Source of the DNA: Bathymodiolus brooksi
Taxonomy: Eukaryota > Mollusca > Bivalvia > Mytilida > Modiolidae
Length of the DNA stretch: 64,000 bases
Assembly: GCA_963680875.1 (NCBI GenBank)
Contig: OY804590.1
Coordinates: 17,854,886 to 17,918,885, forward strand
Direction: 5' to 3'
In this document: one piece after another, positions 28,587 to 38,697 of the stretch
Layout of the letters: every line of letters begins with the position of its first letter
How positions within the stretch are numbered: the first letter of the stretch is position 1
Position numbers and translations under genes: made by a program
Notes under the pieces: model-generated
The model's input: the letters and a program-made list of their open reading frames with translations, nothing else
Told to the model about the DNA's origin: nothing
Database searches by the model: none

Positions 28587-28914
28587 TCGTCTTCTTTAAA
28601 TAAATATTTATTCAAATGAAATAAAGGCTAGAGAATACCGAAGGGCAAATCTGAAAAAGGGGGATAATCCAGAGAAACTATCAACATATAGGGTACACAA
28701 AACGATGAAAACCAAAAGCAAAAACACTACACAATATGTGCTGGACACCACTATGCGCAAATAAACATAAATAACACAAATAAGACAAACGTGCTCCTAC
28801 AATGCGAAATAAGTCTGTGACAAAAATAGGAAAATACCTCCGTATATTCAAAATACAAAATGTTATTTTAAAATAATCTCAAATACGAAAAATCACAACT
28901 TGGTTACTGATCAG
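28587..28914. other. Array edge, with a dispersed repeat fragment
   Basis: AT-rich sequence after satellite B. About 28640-28850 resembles, in reverse orientation, the segment 45540-45700: the shared landmarks are CACAATATGTG and ACCACTATGCGCAA in the same order. The frame of the following zinc-finger exon is open back to 28813 but reads like non-coding AT-rich DNA there and has no ATG. Confidence 0.5.
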
Positions 28915-29394
28915 TCACGCGACATTTTGGCTGATTTGGGATTTATAGCAGATGGCAACTACAACTCACTTCTGCAAACTTATAGTCGAAAATGTAGAAA
29001 AAAATTGAATGCAACTCCTCATGATATAGTAACTGGTCCTTGCTGTTATTATAACTACAAAGGGTGTATGCTCGGCGAGTTACATTGTCCTTTTACACAC
29101 ATATGTAAGGACTGGTTTCATGATAGTTGTCTAAATGAAAATTGTGAATGGTCTCATAACATACTGAATAAACAAACGAAACGTCTACTTCAGATTTTCA
29201 AGATCGATACAAATCAACCAAATGACGTCATTCTTGCCAATTACCGGAAAATATATCCACATAAGAAATTCTTGTCATTACCAAATACCGCGACACCCAG
29301 AGCTCAGTTCTTCGAAGAAAATTTGATGTTTCTTGTGGGAAGTGTTATATTAGCAACCGCTCTTGTGGTTAACAAACTTCAGAGAATTAACTGA
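28915..29394 (+). CDS. CCCH zinc-finger protein, terminal exon candidate
   Basis: An open frame of about 160 codons ends in TGA at 29392. There is no upstream ATG (the first in-frame ATG is 29068, inside the finger region), so it is best read as the last exon of a spliced gene. The AG at 28913-28914 is the most suitable acceptor, although its pyrimidine tract is weak. Numbering from codon 28900, two CCCH-type fingers are visible: C48/C49-x6/7-C56-x6-C63-x3-H67, then C69-x7-C77-x4-C82-x3-H86. The second is followed by SHNILNKQTKRLLQIF, which resembles the finger-plus-helix pattern of PARP12/ZAP-type RNA-binding modules. Residues about 142-157 form a hydrophobic segment near the C-terminus, a possible tail anchor. 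A retroelement fragment begins about 35 bp downstream. Function is inferred. It could also be a decayed gene fragment. Confidence 0.5.
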   Translation, partial: SRDILADLGFIADGNYNSLLQTYSRKCRKKLNATPHDIVTGPCCYYNYKGCMLGELHCPFTHICKDWFHDSCLNENCEWSHNILNKQTKRLLQIFKIDTNQPNDVILANYRKIYPHKKFLSLPNTATPRAQFFEENLMFLVGSVILATALVVNKLQRIN

Positions 29395-29428
29395 CAATCC
29401 CTGAGCTTATTTAACTGTTAAGTTGAAA

Positions 29429-29640
29429 TCATCATGACTTGATTAACCGTTATGGAATATCTGTGTCACAAATGACCACGGATATGTTTGTCGTAATCCT
29501 AATCCTTTTCTTTCCTCTTTCATGACTTGATTTGTAACCATCTGAGTTCCCCCCAGTATTTTAGTGGGGTTCGTATTTCCTAATAAGTAGTATTTTTTAG
29601 ATAATTGTTTGTCCTTTTTTTGTGGACAATTGTCTGGTCT
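29429..29640 (+). mobile_element. Retroelement 3'-tail fragment
   Basis: The plus strand reads YGISVSQMTTDM, which matches a fragment on the minus strand at 52912-53000 (shared GTCACAAAT and TTACGACAAAC landmarks in reverse). The following GTTCCCCCCAGTATTTTAGT and GGGGTTCGTATTTCC correspond to the stretch from which the 60-bp minisatellite at 32421-37628 was made. I associate this family with an RT-encoding retroelement common in animal genomes, from memory. No intact frame remains. Confidence 0.55.
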
Positions 29641-30171
29641 ATCCTTCTATATATAGCCTCTCATTGCCTCTAGTATATTCAGACCTTTCTTTTATATGGC
29701 AGATCTTCATAAGCAGATGAATTGTACAAAAAAATAAATGTTTTGTTTTTCATGTTGTAATTTATCTAATTGTGAATATCCATGATATAATTTATTTTTA
29801 TAACATTATAACGTTTTTATCTAAATGATACCTATTACTGTATTTGTGCTGAAATAGTGCTGAAAGTAGCGTTATACACCCATAACCCTAACCCATCCCA
29901 ATATTTGTAAATATGAATTAACATTTTCAATGTTTCAGCCTTCATGTAGAAAAACACATCACTTAACTTTGATTTTTTATGAACAGTTTGCTAAATATGA
30001 CCAATTTGTGTGAATATATCAATATTTGTATATTTAATTGAATTCAAATATGTTATTGAACAAAGTGCAATTATAAATGTATATACATGTATTGAAAGTG
30101 ATTGCACATCAGACACAGCCTATGTAAGTGCTCTTCTGCAATAATTACAGGATGTCAGATAACAAAATGTA
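29641..30171. other. AT-rich intergenic DNA with a dispersed-repeat fragment
   Basis: No gene seen. An AATAAA at 29733-29738 could serve as a poly(A) signal for the upstream CCCH exon. The segment 29855-29905 (GTGCTGAAAGTAGCGTTATA) is the reverse complement of the left part of the dispersed repeat at 31814-32060. Confidence 0.5.
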
Positions 30172-30209
30172 ATGTTAAAGGTCAAATTACATGTTAAAGG
30201 TCAAATTAC
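30172..30209 (+). repeat. 19-bp direct repeat, two copies
   Basis: ATGTTAAAGGTCAAATTAC occurs twice back to back. Each unit holds an AGGTCA hexamer, the nuclear-receptor half-site sequence, but the 19-bp spacing is not a standard response element, so no regulatory role is claimed. Confidence 0.85.
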
Positions 30210-30240
30210 ATATAAGTTTTTTGTTAAATAATGAAGGGTA

Positions 30241-30406
30241 CAGTCAAACCTGTATTAAGAGGTCACCTTTAGGACAAAGCAAAATAAGTAGCCTCATAAG
30301 ACATGTGACCTCTTAAAATAGGTTCACTTCATATGAAATGTTCTATGACAGGACAAGGAAAAGGTGACCTTTTAATACAGGTGACTGCTTAATAGAGGTT
30401 TGACTG
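30241..30406. mobile_element. MITE, Tc1/mariner-like
   Basis: A 166-bp non-coding element with perfect 11-bp terminal inverted repeats CAGTCAAACCT and AGGTTTGACTG, flanked on both sides by TA (30239-30240 and 30407-30408). The inner parts also pair imperfectly (AAGAGGTCACC against GGTGACTGCTT), giving a foldback structure. CAGT ends plus TA duplication are typical of Tc1/mariner insertions. There is no transposase frame, so it is non-autonomous. Confidence 0.75.
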
Positions 30407-30680
30407 TATAATATAAATGTATGATTTAAATGTTAAATCCTTTTATTCGCTATGATTCAGGATTGTTTAACAATTTTCCCTTCATTTGTTATTATGTAGC
30501 TTTGGTTTAAATATAACTATTATTTTTAACACATGTAAACAGTGCAAGGGTATCTGGATGCATCAAAGCCTTATTGTTTTTAATATCTTCACTGTTGCTT
30601 TACATTACATTAAAATATGTACATACGTAATCGTGGACTTTCAAATATATGATTAGGTCGTACAATCATCGTTTCAGTAT

Positions 30681-31128
30681 CAATGAGTGGGGATTTTAAA
30701 GCTATGATATATCAATGAGTGGGGATTTTAAAGCTATGATATATCAATGAGTGGGGATCTTAAAGCTATGATATATCAATGAGTGGGGATTTTAAAGCTA
30801 TGATATATCAATGAGTGGGGATTTTAAAGCTATGATATATCAATGAGTGGGGATTTTAAAGCTATGATATATCAATGAGTGGGGATTTTAAAGCTATGAT
30901 ATATCAATGAGTGGGGATTTTAAAGCTATGATATATCAATGAGTGGGGATTTTAAAGCTATGATATATCAATGAGTGGGGATTTTAAAGCTATGATATAT
31001 CAATGAGTGGGGATTTTAAAGCTATGATATATCAATGAGTGGGGATTTTAAAGCTATGATATATCAATGAGTGGGGATTTTAAAGCTATGATATATCAAT
31101 GAGTGGGGATTTTAAAGCTATGATATAT
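30681..31128 (+). repeat. 32-bp minisatellite, 14 copies
   Basis: Exactly 14 units of 32 bp, from CAATGAGTGG at 30681 to the diverged CAATGCC at 31129. The unit contains GGGGATTTTAAAGCTATGAT and ATAT. Only one base difference was noticed (GATCTT in the third unit), so the array is young or homogenised. There are no indels. Confidence 0.95.
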
Positions 31129-31400
31129 CAATGCCATGGGTTATAATTTTTTTAAGCATCAGGTTTCTTTATCACTTAAACAAATTATTCTATGATCACT
31201 AGTAGATTATTTTTATTTTATTATTTCATTTTCTGTCTTAATCATTAATAAAAATGAAAAACAAATTATACCACACTGTTGGAACAATTCTCAGATTCAG
31301 TGGGAAAATCGTATTTGTTTATTTTTTGTGCTATGACCATTTATTGTATTTGTATATTTATTTGTTTGTGATATAAAAATTTGTTATGAAATGTAAGTTT
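31129..31400. other. AT-rich intergenic DNA
   Basis: No gene, tandem repeat or recognisable element was seen in this stretch. Confidence 0.5.
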
Positions 31401-31520
31401 AAACAGTAATGGTCATCAATTCCACCAATATCAACAACACGAACAACCACCTCCCATCTTAACTCATTCAACACAAACAAAGACCACGACATATGACGTA
31501 GGAAATCCAAGCCCTAGCTG
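31401..31520 (+). repeat. Dispersed fragment shared with the satellite spacers
   Basis: The sequence beginning AAACAGTAATGGTCATCAAT aligns over about 50 bp with 11790-11841 in spacer 1 and about 59386-59437 in spacer 2. A later shared piece is GGAAATCCA. This shows that the spacer includes a dispersed repeat rather than being wholly unique DNA. Confidence 0.6.
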
Positions 31521-31813
31521 AAGACAGACACAACAATGTGTTGTATTTGTATATTTATTTTTGCTTTGTTTTGTATGAAGACCTGATGAACTATTTATTG
31601 TATACATGTAGATATGTTGCACCTCATTGTTAAATAAAAGATATTAATAGCAAACCATACTAGGAACTAAATGAATAAATCTAAATGTTCATTTGTAGAC
31701 GCTAAGGTTACATGTATCACATATATCGGTTTTGTTATTAGATAGAAGACGTTGCATTTTTCATGCGATCACAATTTATGTGGCAAAGTTATGTACTATG
31801 AAAGATATTAAAG

Positions 31814-32060
31814 ATAGGGGTAAGGGTTATGGTATTTAACGCCACTTTCAACAATATTTCAGTTATATCGTGACGGTCAGTTTTATTGGTGGAGGAAACT
31901 GGAGTAGCAGAAGAAAACCACCGTCCTGTCACAAGTCATTGACAAACTTTATCACATAACCTTCAATCGAGTACACTTCGTTTTTAGCGAGATTCGAACT
32001 CAAACTGTAATGGTGATAGGCACTGATCATACCGGTTATTGTAAATCCAACTGCAATATG
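31814..32060 (+). repeat. Dispersed repeat family F, copy (+)
   Basis: Non-coding copy of a family seen four times in the window. It starts GTAAGGGTTATGGTATTTAA and includes CAGTTTTATTGGTGGAGGAA and GCGAGATTCGAACTC. Its best copy is at 42838-43075. Translated, it gives a decayed QFYWWRK...KKTTVLSQ frame with stops. The ATTCGAACTC piece is close to a tRNA B-box, so a SINE origin is possible but unproven. Confidence 0.7.
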
Positions 32061-32420
32061 ATCACGACATTGAAAATAAATCGTCAAGTTATAATTGGTT
32101 GATAATGACGTTTACTATCTCACCTTTATGAACTTCTGCAATATAATGAAAAAAACAAAATACCACACTGTGAGATCAAATACAACATCCAATTAAAAAA
32201 ATCGTTTAGAAAGAGTCAAACATACATTTTCCTAACACACATATACATGACAACTCACTTTCCTAGGTTGGTATACGGATTATCCCTTTGGTATCTTCAA
32301 ACTACTTCAGTAATTAGTTTTATGGCAGACATTAAGCAGTTCATTGTTTATTCATTTTGATGGCACTTTATTAATACCTGATGAAATTTTAAATAAGGTT
32401 TGATGCTGTTGCTGTTTACC
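32061..32420. other. Intergenic DNA left of the 60-bp array
   Basis: No gene seen. CTTTGGTATCTTCAAACT near 32288 recurs at about 37718 on the far side of the 60-bp minisatellite, so both flanks carry related retroelement-tail sequence. Confidence 0.5.
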
Positions 32421-35400
32421 CCCGGTTTTTAGTGAGATTCGTGTTGCTCGATCTTTAATTTTCTGTGTACTGGGTTCACCACCAGTTTTTAGTAGGATTC
32501 GTGTTGCTCGATCTTTAGTTTTCTGTGTACTGGGTTCACCACCAGTTTTTAGTGAGATTCGTGTTGCTCGATCTTTAGTTTTCTGTGTACTGGGTTCACC
32601 ACCAGTTTTTAGTGAGATTCGTGTTGCTTGATCTTTAGTTTTCTGTGTACTGGGTTCACCACCAGTTGTTAGTGAGATTCGTGTTGCTCGATCTTTAGTT
32701 TTCTGTGTACTGGGTTCACCACCAGTTTTTAGTAGGATTCGTGTTGCTCGATCTTTAGTTTTCTGTGTACTGGGTTCACCACCAGTTTTTAGTGAGATTC
32801 GTGTTGCTCGATCTTTAGTTTTCTGTGTACTGGGTTCACCACCAGTTTTTAGTGAGATTCGTGTTGCTCGATCTTTAGTTTTCTGTGTACTGGGTTCACC
32901 ACCAGTTTTTAGTGAGATTCGTGTTGCTCGATCTTTAGTTTTCTGTGTACTGGGTTCACCACCAGTTTTTAGTGAGATTCGTGTTGCTCGATCTTTAGTT
33001 TTCTGTGTACTGGGTTCACCACCAGTTTTTAGTGAGATTCGTGTTGCTCGATCTTTAGTTTTCTGTGTACTGGGTTCACCACCAGTTTTTAGTGAGATTC
33101 GTGTTGCTCGATCTTTAGTTTTCTGTGTACTGGGTTCACCACCAGTTTTTAGTAGGATTCGTGTTGCTCGATCTTTAGTTTTCTGTGTACTGGGTTCACC
33201 ACCAGTTTTTAGTGAGATTCGTGTTGCTCGATCTTTAGTTTTCTGTGTACTGGGTTCACCATCAGTTTTTAGTGAGATTCGTGTTGCTCGATCTTTAGTT
33301 TTCTGTGTACTGGGTTCACCACCAGTTTTTAGTGAGATTCGTGTTGCTCGATCTTTAGTTTTCTGTGTACTGGGTTCACCACCAGTTTTTAGTGAGATTC
33401 GTGTTGCTCGATCTTTAGTTTTCTGTGTACTGGGTTCACCACCAGTTTTTAGTGAGATTTGTGTTGCTCGATCTTTAGTTTTCTGTGTACTGGGTTCACC
33501 ACCAGTTTTTGGTGAGATTCGTGTTGCCCGATCTTTAGTTTTCTGTGTACTGGGTTCACCACCAGTTTTTAGTGAGATTCGTGTTGCTCGATCTTTAGTT
33601 TTCTGTGTACTGGGTTCACCACCAGTTTTTAGTGAGATTTGTGTTGCTCGATCTTTAGTTTTCTGTGTACTGGGTTCACCACCAGTTTTTAGTGAGATTC
33701 GTGTTGCTCGATCTTTAGTTTTCTGTGTACTGGGTTCACCACCAGTTTTTAGTGAGATTCGTGTTGCTCGATCTTTAGTTTTCTGTGTACTGGGTTCACC
33801 ACCAGTTTTTAGTGAGATTCGTGTTGCTCGATCTTTAGTTTTCTGTGTACTGGGTTCACCACCAGTTTTTAGTGAAATTCGTGTTGCTCGATCTTTAGTT
33901 TTCTGTGTACTGGGTTCACCACCAGTTTTTAGTGAGATTTGTGTTGCTCGATCTTTAGTTTTCTGTGTACTGGGTTCACCACCAGTTTTTAGTGAGATTT
34001 GTGTTGCTCGATCTTTAGTTTTCTGTGTACTGGGTTCACCACCAGTTTTTAGTGAGATTCGTGTTGCTCGATCTTTAGTTTTCTGTGTACTGGGTTCACC
34101 ACCAGTTTTTAGTGAAATTCGTGTTGCTCGATCTTTAGTTTTCTGTGTACTGGGTTCACCACCAGTTTTTAGTGAGATTCGTGTTGCTCGATCTTTAGTT
34201 TTCTATGTACTGGGTTCACCACCAGTTTTTAGTGGGATTCGTGTTGCTCGATCTTTAGTTTTCTGTGTACTGGGTTCACCACCAGTTTTTAGTGAGATTC
34301 GTGTTGCTCGATCTTTAGTTTTCTGTGTACTGGGTTCACCACCAGTTTTTAGTGAGATTCGTGTTGCTCGATCTTTAGTTTTCTGTGTACTGGGTTCACC
34401 ACCAGTTTTTAGTGAGATTCGTGTTGCTCGATCTTTAGTTTTCTGTGTACTGGGTTCACCACCAGTTTTTAGTGAGATTCGTGTTGCTCGATCTTTAGTT
34501 TTCTGTGTACTGGATTCACCACCAGTTTTTAGTGAGATTCGTGTTGCTCGATCTTTAGTTTTCTGTGTACTGGGTTCACCACCAGTTTTTAGTGAGATTC
34601 GTGTTGCTCGATCTTTAGTTTTCTGTGTACTGGGTTCACCACCAGTTTTTAGTGGGATTCGTGTTGCTCGATCTTTAGTTTTCTGTGTACTGGGTTCACA
34701 ACCAGTTTTTAGTGAGATTCGTGTTGCTCGATCTTTAGTTTTCTGTGTACTGGATTCACCACCAGTTTTTAGTGAGATTCGTGTTGCTCGATCTTTAGTT
34801 TTCTGTGTACTGGGTTCACCACCAGTTTTTAGTGAGATTCGTGTTGCTCGATCTTTAGTTTTCTGTGTACTGGGTTCACCACCAGTTTTTAGTGGGATTC
34901 GTGTTGCTCGATCTTTAGTTTTCTGTGTACTGGGTTCACCACCAGTTTTTAGTGAGATTCGTGTTGCTCGATCTTTAGTTTTCTGTGTACTGGGTTCACC
35001 ACCAGTTTTTAGTGGGATTCGTGTTGCTCGATCTTTAGTTTTCTGTGTACTGGGTTCACCACCAGTTTTTAGTGAGATTCGTGTTGCTCGATCTTTAGTT
35101 TTCTGTGTACTGGGTTCACCACCAGTTTTTAGTGAGATTCGTGTTGCTCGATCTTTAGTTTTCTGTGTACTGGGTTCACCACCAGTTTTTAGTGAGATTC
35201 GTGTTGCTCGATCTTTAGTTTTCTGTGTACTGGGTTCACCACCAGTTTTTAGTGAGATTCGTGTTGCTCGATCTTTAGTTTTCTGTGTACTGGGTTCACC
35301 ACCAGTTTTTAGTGGGATTCGTGTTGCTCGATCTTTAGTTTTCTGTGTACTGGGTTCACCACCAGTTTTTAGTGGGATTCGTGTTGCTCGATCTTTAGTT

Positions 35401-37628
35401 TTCTGTGTACTGGGTTCACCACCAGTTTTTAGTGAGATTCGTGTTGCTCGATCTTTAGTTTTCTGTGTACTGGGTTCACCACCAGTTTTTAGTGAGATTC
35501 GTGTTGCTCGATCTTTAGTTTTCTGTGTACTGGGTTCACCACCAGTTTTTAGTGAGATTCGTGTTGCTCGATCTTTAGTTTTCTGTGTACTGGGTTCACC
35601 ACCAGTTTTTAGTGGGATTCGTGTTGCTCGATCTTTAGTTTTCTGTGTACTGGGTTCACCACCAGTTTTTAGTGGGATTCGTGTTGCTCGATCTTTAGTT
35701 TTCTGTGTACTGGGTTCACCACCAGTTTTTAGTGGGATTCGTGTTGCTCGATCTTTAGTTTTCTGTGTACTGGGTTCACCACCAGTTTTTAGTGAGTTTC
35801 GTGTTGCTCGATCTTTAGTTTTCTGTGTACTGGGTTCACCACCAGTTTTTAGTGAGATTCGTGTTGCTCGATCTTTAGTTTTCTGTGTACTGGGTTCACC
35901 ACCAGTTTTTAGTGAGATTCGTGTTGCTCGATCTTTAGTTTTCTGTGTACTGGGTTCACCACCAGTTTTTAGTGAGATTTGTGTTGCTCGATCTTTAGTT
36001 TTCTGTGTACTGGGTTCACCACCAGTTTTTAGTGAGATTTGTGTTGCTCGATCTTTAGTTTTCTGTGTACTGGGTTCACCACCAGTTTTTAGTGGGATTC
36101 GTGTTGCTCGATCTTTAGTTTTCTGTGTACTGGGTTCACCACCAGTTTTTAGTGAGATTCGTGTTGCTCGATCTTTAGTTTTCTGTGTACTGGGTTCACC
36201 ACCAGTTTTTAGTGAGATTCGTGTTGCTCGATCTTTAGTTTTCTGTGTACTGGGTTCACCACCAGTTTTTAGTGAGATTCGTGTTGCTCGATCTTTAGTT
36301 TTCTGTGTACTGGGTTCACCACCAGTTTTTAGTGAGATTCGTGTTGCTCGATCTTTAGTTTTCTGTGTACTTGGTTCACCACCAGTTTTTAGTGAGATTC
36401 GTGTTGCTCGATCTTTAGTTTTCTGTGTACTGGGTTCACCACCAGTTTTTAGTGAGATTCGTGTTGCTCGATCTTTAGTTTTCTGTGTACTGGGTTCACC
36501 ACCAGTTTTTAGTGAGATTTGTGTTGCTCGATCTTTAGTTTTCTGTGTACTGGGTTCACCACCAGTTTTTAGTGAGATTCGTGTTGCTCGATCTTTAGTT
36601 TTCTGTGTACTGGGTTCACCACCAGTTTTTAGTGGGATTCGTGTTGCTCGATCTTTAGTTTTCTGTGTACTGGGTTCACCACCAGTTTTTAGTGAGATTC
36701 GTGTTGCTCGATCTTTAGTTTTCTGTGTACTGGGTTCACCACCAGTTTTTAGTGAGATTCGTGTTGCTCGATCTTTAGTTTTCTGTGTACTGGGTTCACC
36801 ACCAGTTTTTAGTGAGATTCGTGTTGCTCGATCTTTAGTTTTCTGTGTACTGGGTTCACCACCAGTTTTTAGTGAGATTCGTGTTGCTCGATCTTTAGTT
36901 TTCTGTGTACTGGGTTCACCACCAGTTTTTAGTGAGATTCGTGTTGCTCGATCTTTAGTTTTCTGTGTACTGGGTTCACCACCAGTTTTTAGTGAGATTC
37001 GTGTTGCTCGATCTTTAGTTTTCTGTGTACTGGGTTCACCACCAGTTTTTAGTAGGATTCGTGTTGCTCGATCTTTAGTTTTCTGTGTACTGGGTTCACC
37101 ACCAGTTTTTAGTGAGATTCGTGTTGCTCGATCTTTAGTTTTCTGTGTACTGGGTTCACCACCAGTTTTTAGTGAGATTCGTGTTGCTCGATCTTTAGTT
37201 TTCTGTGTACTGGGTTCACCACCAGTTTTTAGTGAGATTCGTGTTGCTCGATCTTTAGTTTTCTGTGTACTGGGTTCACCACCAGTTTTTAGTAGGATTC
37301 GTGTTGCTCGATCTTTAGTTTTCTGTGTACTGGGTTCACCACCAGTTTTTAGTGAGATTCGTGTTGCTCGATCTTTAGTTTTCTGTGTACTGGGTTCACC
37401 ACCAGTTTTTAGTAGGATTCGTGTTGCTCGATCTTTAGTTTTCTGTGTACTGGGTTCACCACCAGTTTTTAGTGATATTCGTGTTGCTCGATCTTTAGTT
37501 TTCTGTGTACTGGGTTCACCACCAGTTTTTAGTGAGATTCGTGTTGCTCGATCTTTAGTTTTCTGTGTACTGGGTTCACCACCAGTTTTTAGTGAGATTC
37601 GTGTTGCTCGATCTTTAGTTTTCTGTGT
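32421..37628 (+). repeat. 60-bp minisatellite, about 86.5 copies
   Basis: Units keep an exact 60-bp register across about 5.2 kb, with no indels seen. Each includes TTCTGTGTACTGGGTTCACC and CGATCTTTAGTT. The minus strand of 34203-37694 is one 1163-codon frame with a 20-residue repeat (QKTKDRATRISLKTGGEPST). It ends only because one unit has TTCTATGTAC, which makes TAG at 34203-34205. The plus strand is also open in one frame (GSPPVFSEIRVARSLVFCVL). Unit differences are mostly amino-acid-changing (S to P or L, R to Q), so coding selection is not evident. Both unit and right flank match a retroelement tail at 52509-53201. Confidence 0.95.
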
Positions 37629-37700
37629 AATGCTTTGTAGATCGTTGATTATCCTTTTGTACGTTTTCATTTTGGCCATTGTATTGTCTGTCATTCGCTT
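37629..37700 (+). mobile_element. Retroelement-tail flank of the 60-bp array
   Basis: The reverse complement reads GACAGACAATACAATGGCCA and then GATCTACAAAGCATTACACA. It aligns with plus-strand 52718-52780 (AGCAGACAATGCAATGTCAA, then GATCTACAAAACAGTACACA). The array therefore grew inside a copy of that element. The apparent N-terminus of the 1163-codon frame lies here. Confidence 0.6.
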
Positions 37701-37780
37701 TACGGTTTCTGATTACACTTTTGGTATCTTCAAACTTTTCTTATCAATGGTAGATTATATATAAGAAAAAAGAAGTAAGT

Positions 37781-37870
37781 CGCTGGATAGCTCAACGGAA
37801 AGTTTAGAGAGAGATGGTCAACAAATTCAACAATATCATTACAGTGCCGGATTCGACTCAACAACTGAGT
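37781..37870 (+). repeat. tRNA-derived SINE or tRNA relic
   Basis: GGATAGCTCAACGG fits a RNA polymerase III A-box, and GGATTCGACTC about 60 bp on is one mismatch from a B-box. The first part resembles the D-arm of a tRNA. The spacing is longer than in a normal tRNA and no clean cloverleaf forms, so a SINE head is more likely than a tRNA gene. The middle piece GATGGTCAACAAATTCAACA loosely resembles 31408-31430. Confidence 0.45.
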
Positions 37871-37884
37871 GTATTCATGCGGAA

Positions 37885-38050
37885 CCGGTTATGCTCTCTG
37901 TGTCCGGAGAGTAATTATTCCCATGTGGATGTGTATTATATACAACATCACGTGATTAAGTTTGTCTGCGAATAGTGGCAGATCTGCGGTTTTCTCCGGG
38001 CACTTCGGTCTTTCAACCAATAAAACTAAAAGTGACATTAAACACCAATA
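37885..38050 (-). repeat. Dispersed repeat family F, fragment (-)
   Basis: Read on the minus strand it carries TTTTATTGGTTGAAAGACCG, then a frame CPEKTADLPLFADKLNHVML that parallels [20 protein letters not shown] in the copy at 42838-43075. The minus-strand frame 37889-38206 is this repeat plus flank, not a gene. Confidence 0.6.
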
Positions 38051-38268
38051 ATCAGGGCTGGCCTTAGGAGGTGTGGGGTCCCATACAATTATATAATCAT
38101 TGCTATTCTCTGTAAAACCTACAGTGTCTTGTTGTGTGTATTGGAACAATCGGGGGGAGATAAATCTAGCGCAGGACCCCTTAAGCACGATTTCAATTGC
38201 GAGCAATTAGGGAAGCTCGGTTATATAAATTAAACCTAGCTTACTAACTACGAAATGCAATCCCTCCG

Positions 38269-38278
38269 AAATGGACGT
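38269..38278 (+). repeat. LINE target-site duplication, 5' copy
   Basis: AAATGGACGT matches 42750-42759 immediately after the poly(A) run. It marks the 5' limit of the LINE insertion. Confidence 0.75.
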
Positions 38279-38697
38279 AGTAATTTAATATTTGTACTGC
38301 TTTATTATGATAGTATTCATGTTTTTATTTTGTATAAATTATTATATTTGTGTGTATACAAATATTACAAGAGACTGTATTGTTTTGCAACAATTGATGT
38401 TATGATTTATTGTCAAGAATACGGTATTGTTACCGGTTATAAACAAATAGTAGAAGTTGTAAGATTGAGCAATCAAGCGATAAAAAAACAAATTAAAATT
38501 AAAAGACCTTTAAACACAAAATTATACATAGTCTCCCACTATATGATTTATTGTAAGATACATGTTACTGTTGTTTGTTCCATACAAATGAAAAATCGTA
38601 AAATTGTGGAATTAAGCGATATATATCTATATATATGTTATTTTTTTCTATCGCATGAGGCTTTAGATCATAATATTACACTTTATTTATTTATGTC

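Noticed and set aside
29880..29900. CCCATAACCCTAACCC as a telomeric repeat
   Set aside because: Only two or three imperfect units, and it belongs to a dispersed repeat whose reverse copy is at 31.8 kb.
34203..37694. 1163-codon minus-strand frame with 20-residue repeats as a real gene
   Set aside because: It is the translation of a 60-bp minisatellite derived from a retroelement tail. The frame is ended by a chance TAG, variants are mostly amino-acid-changing, and the other strand is equally open.
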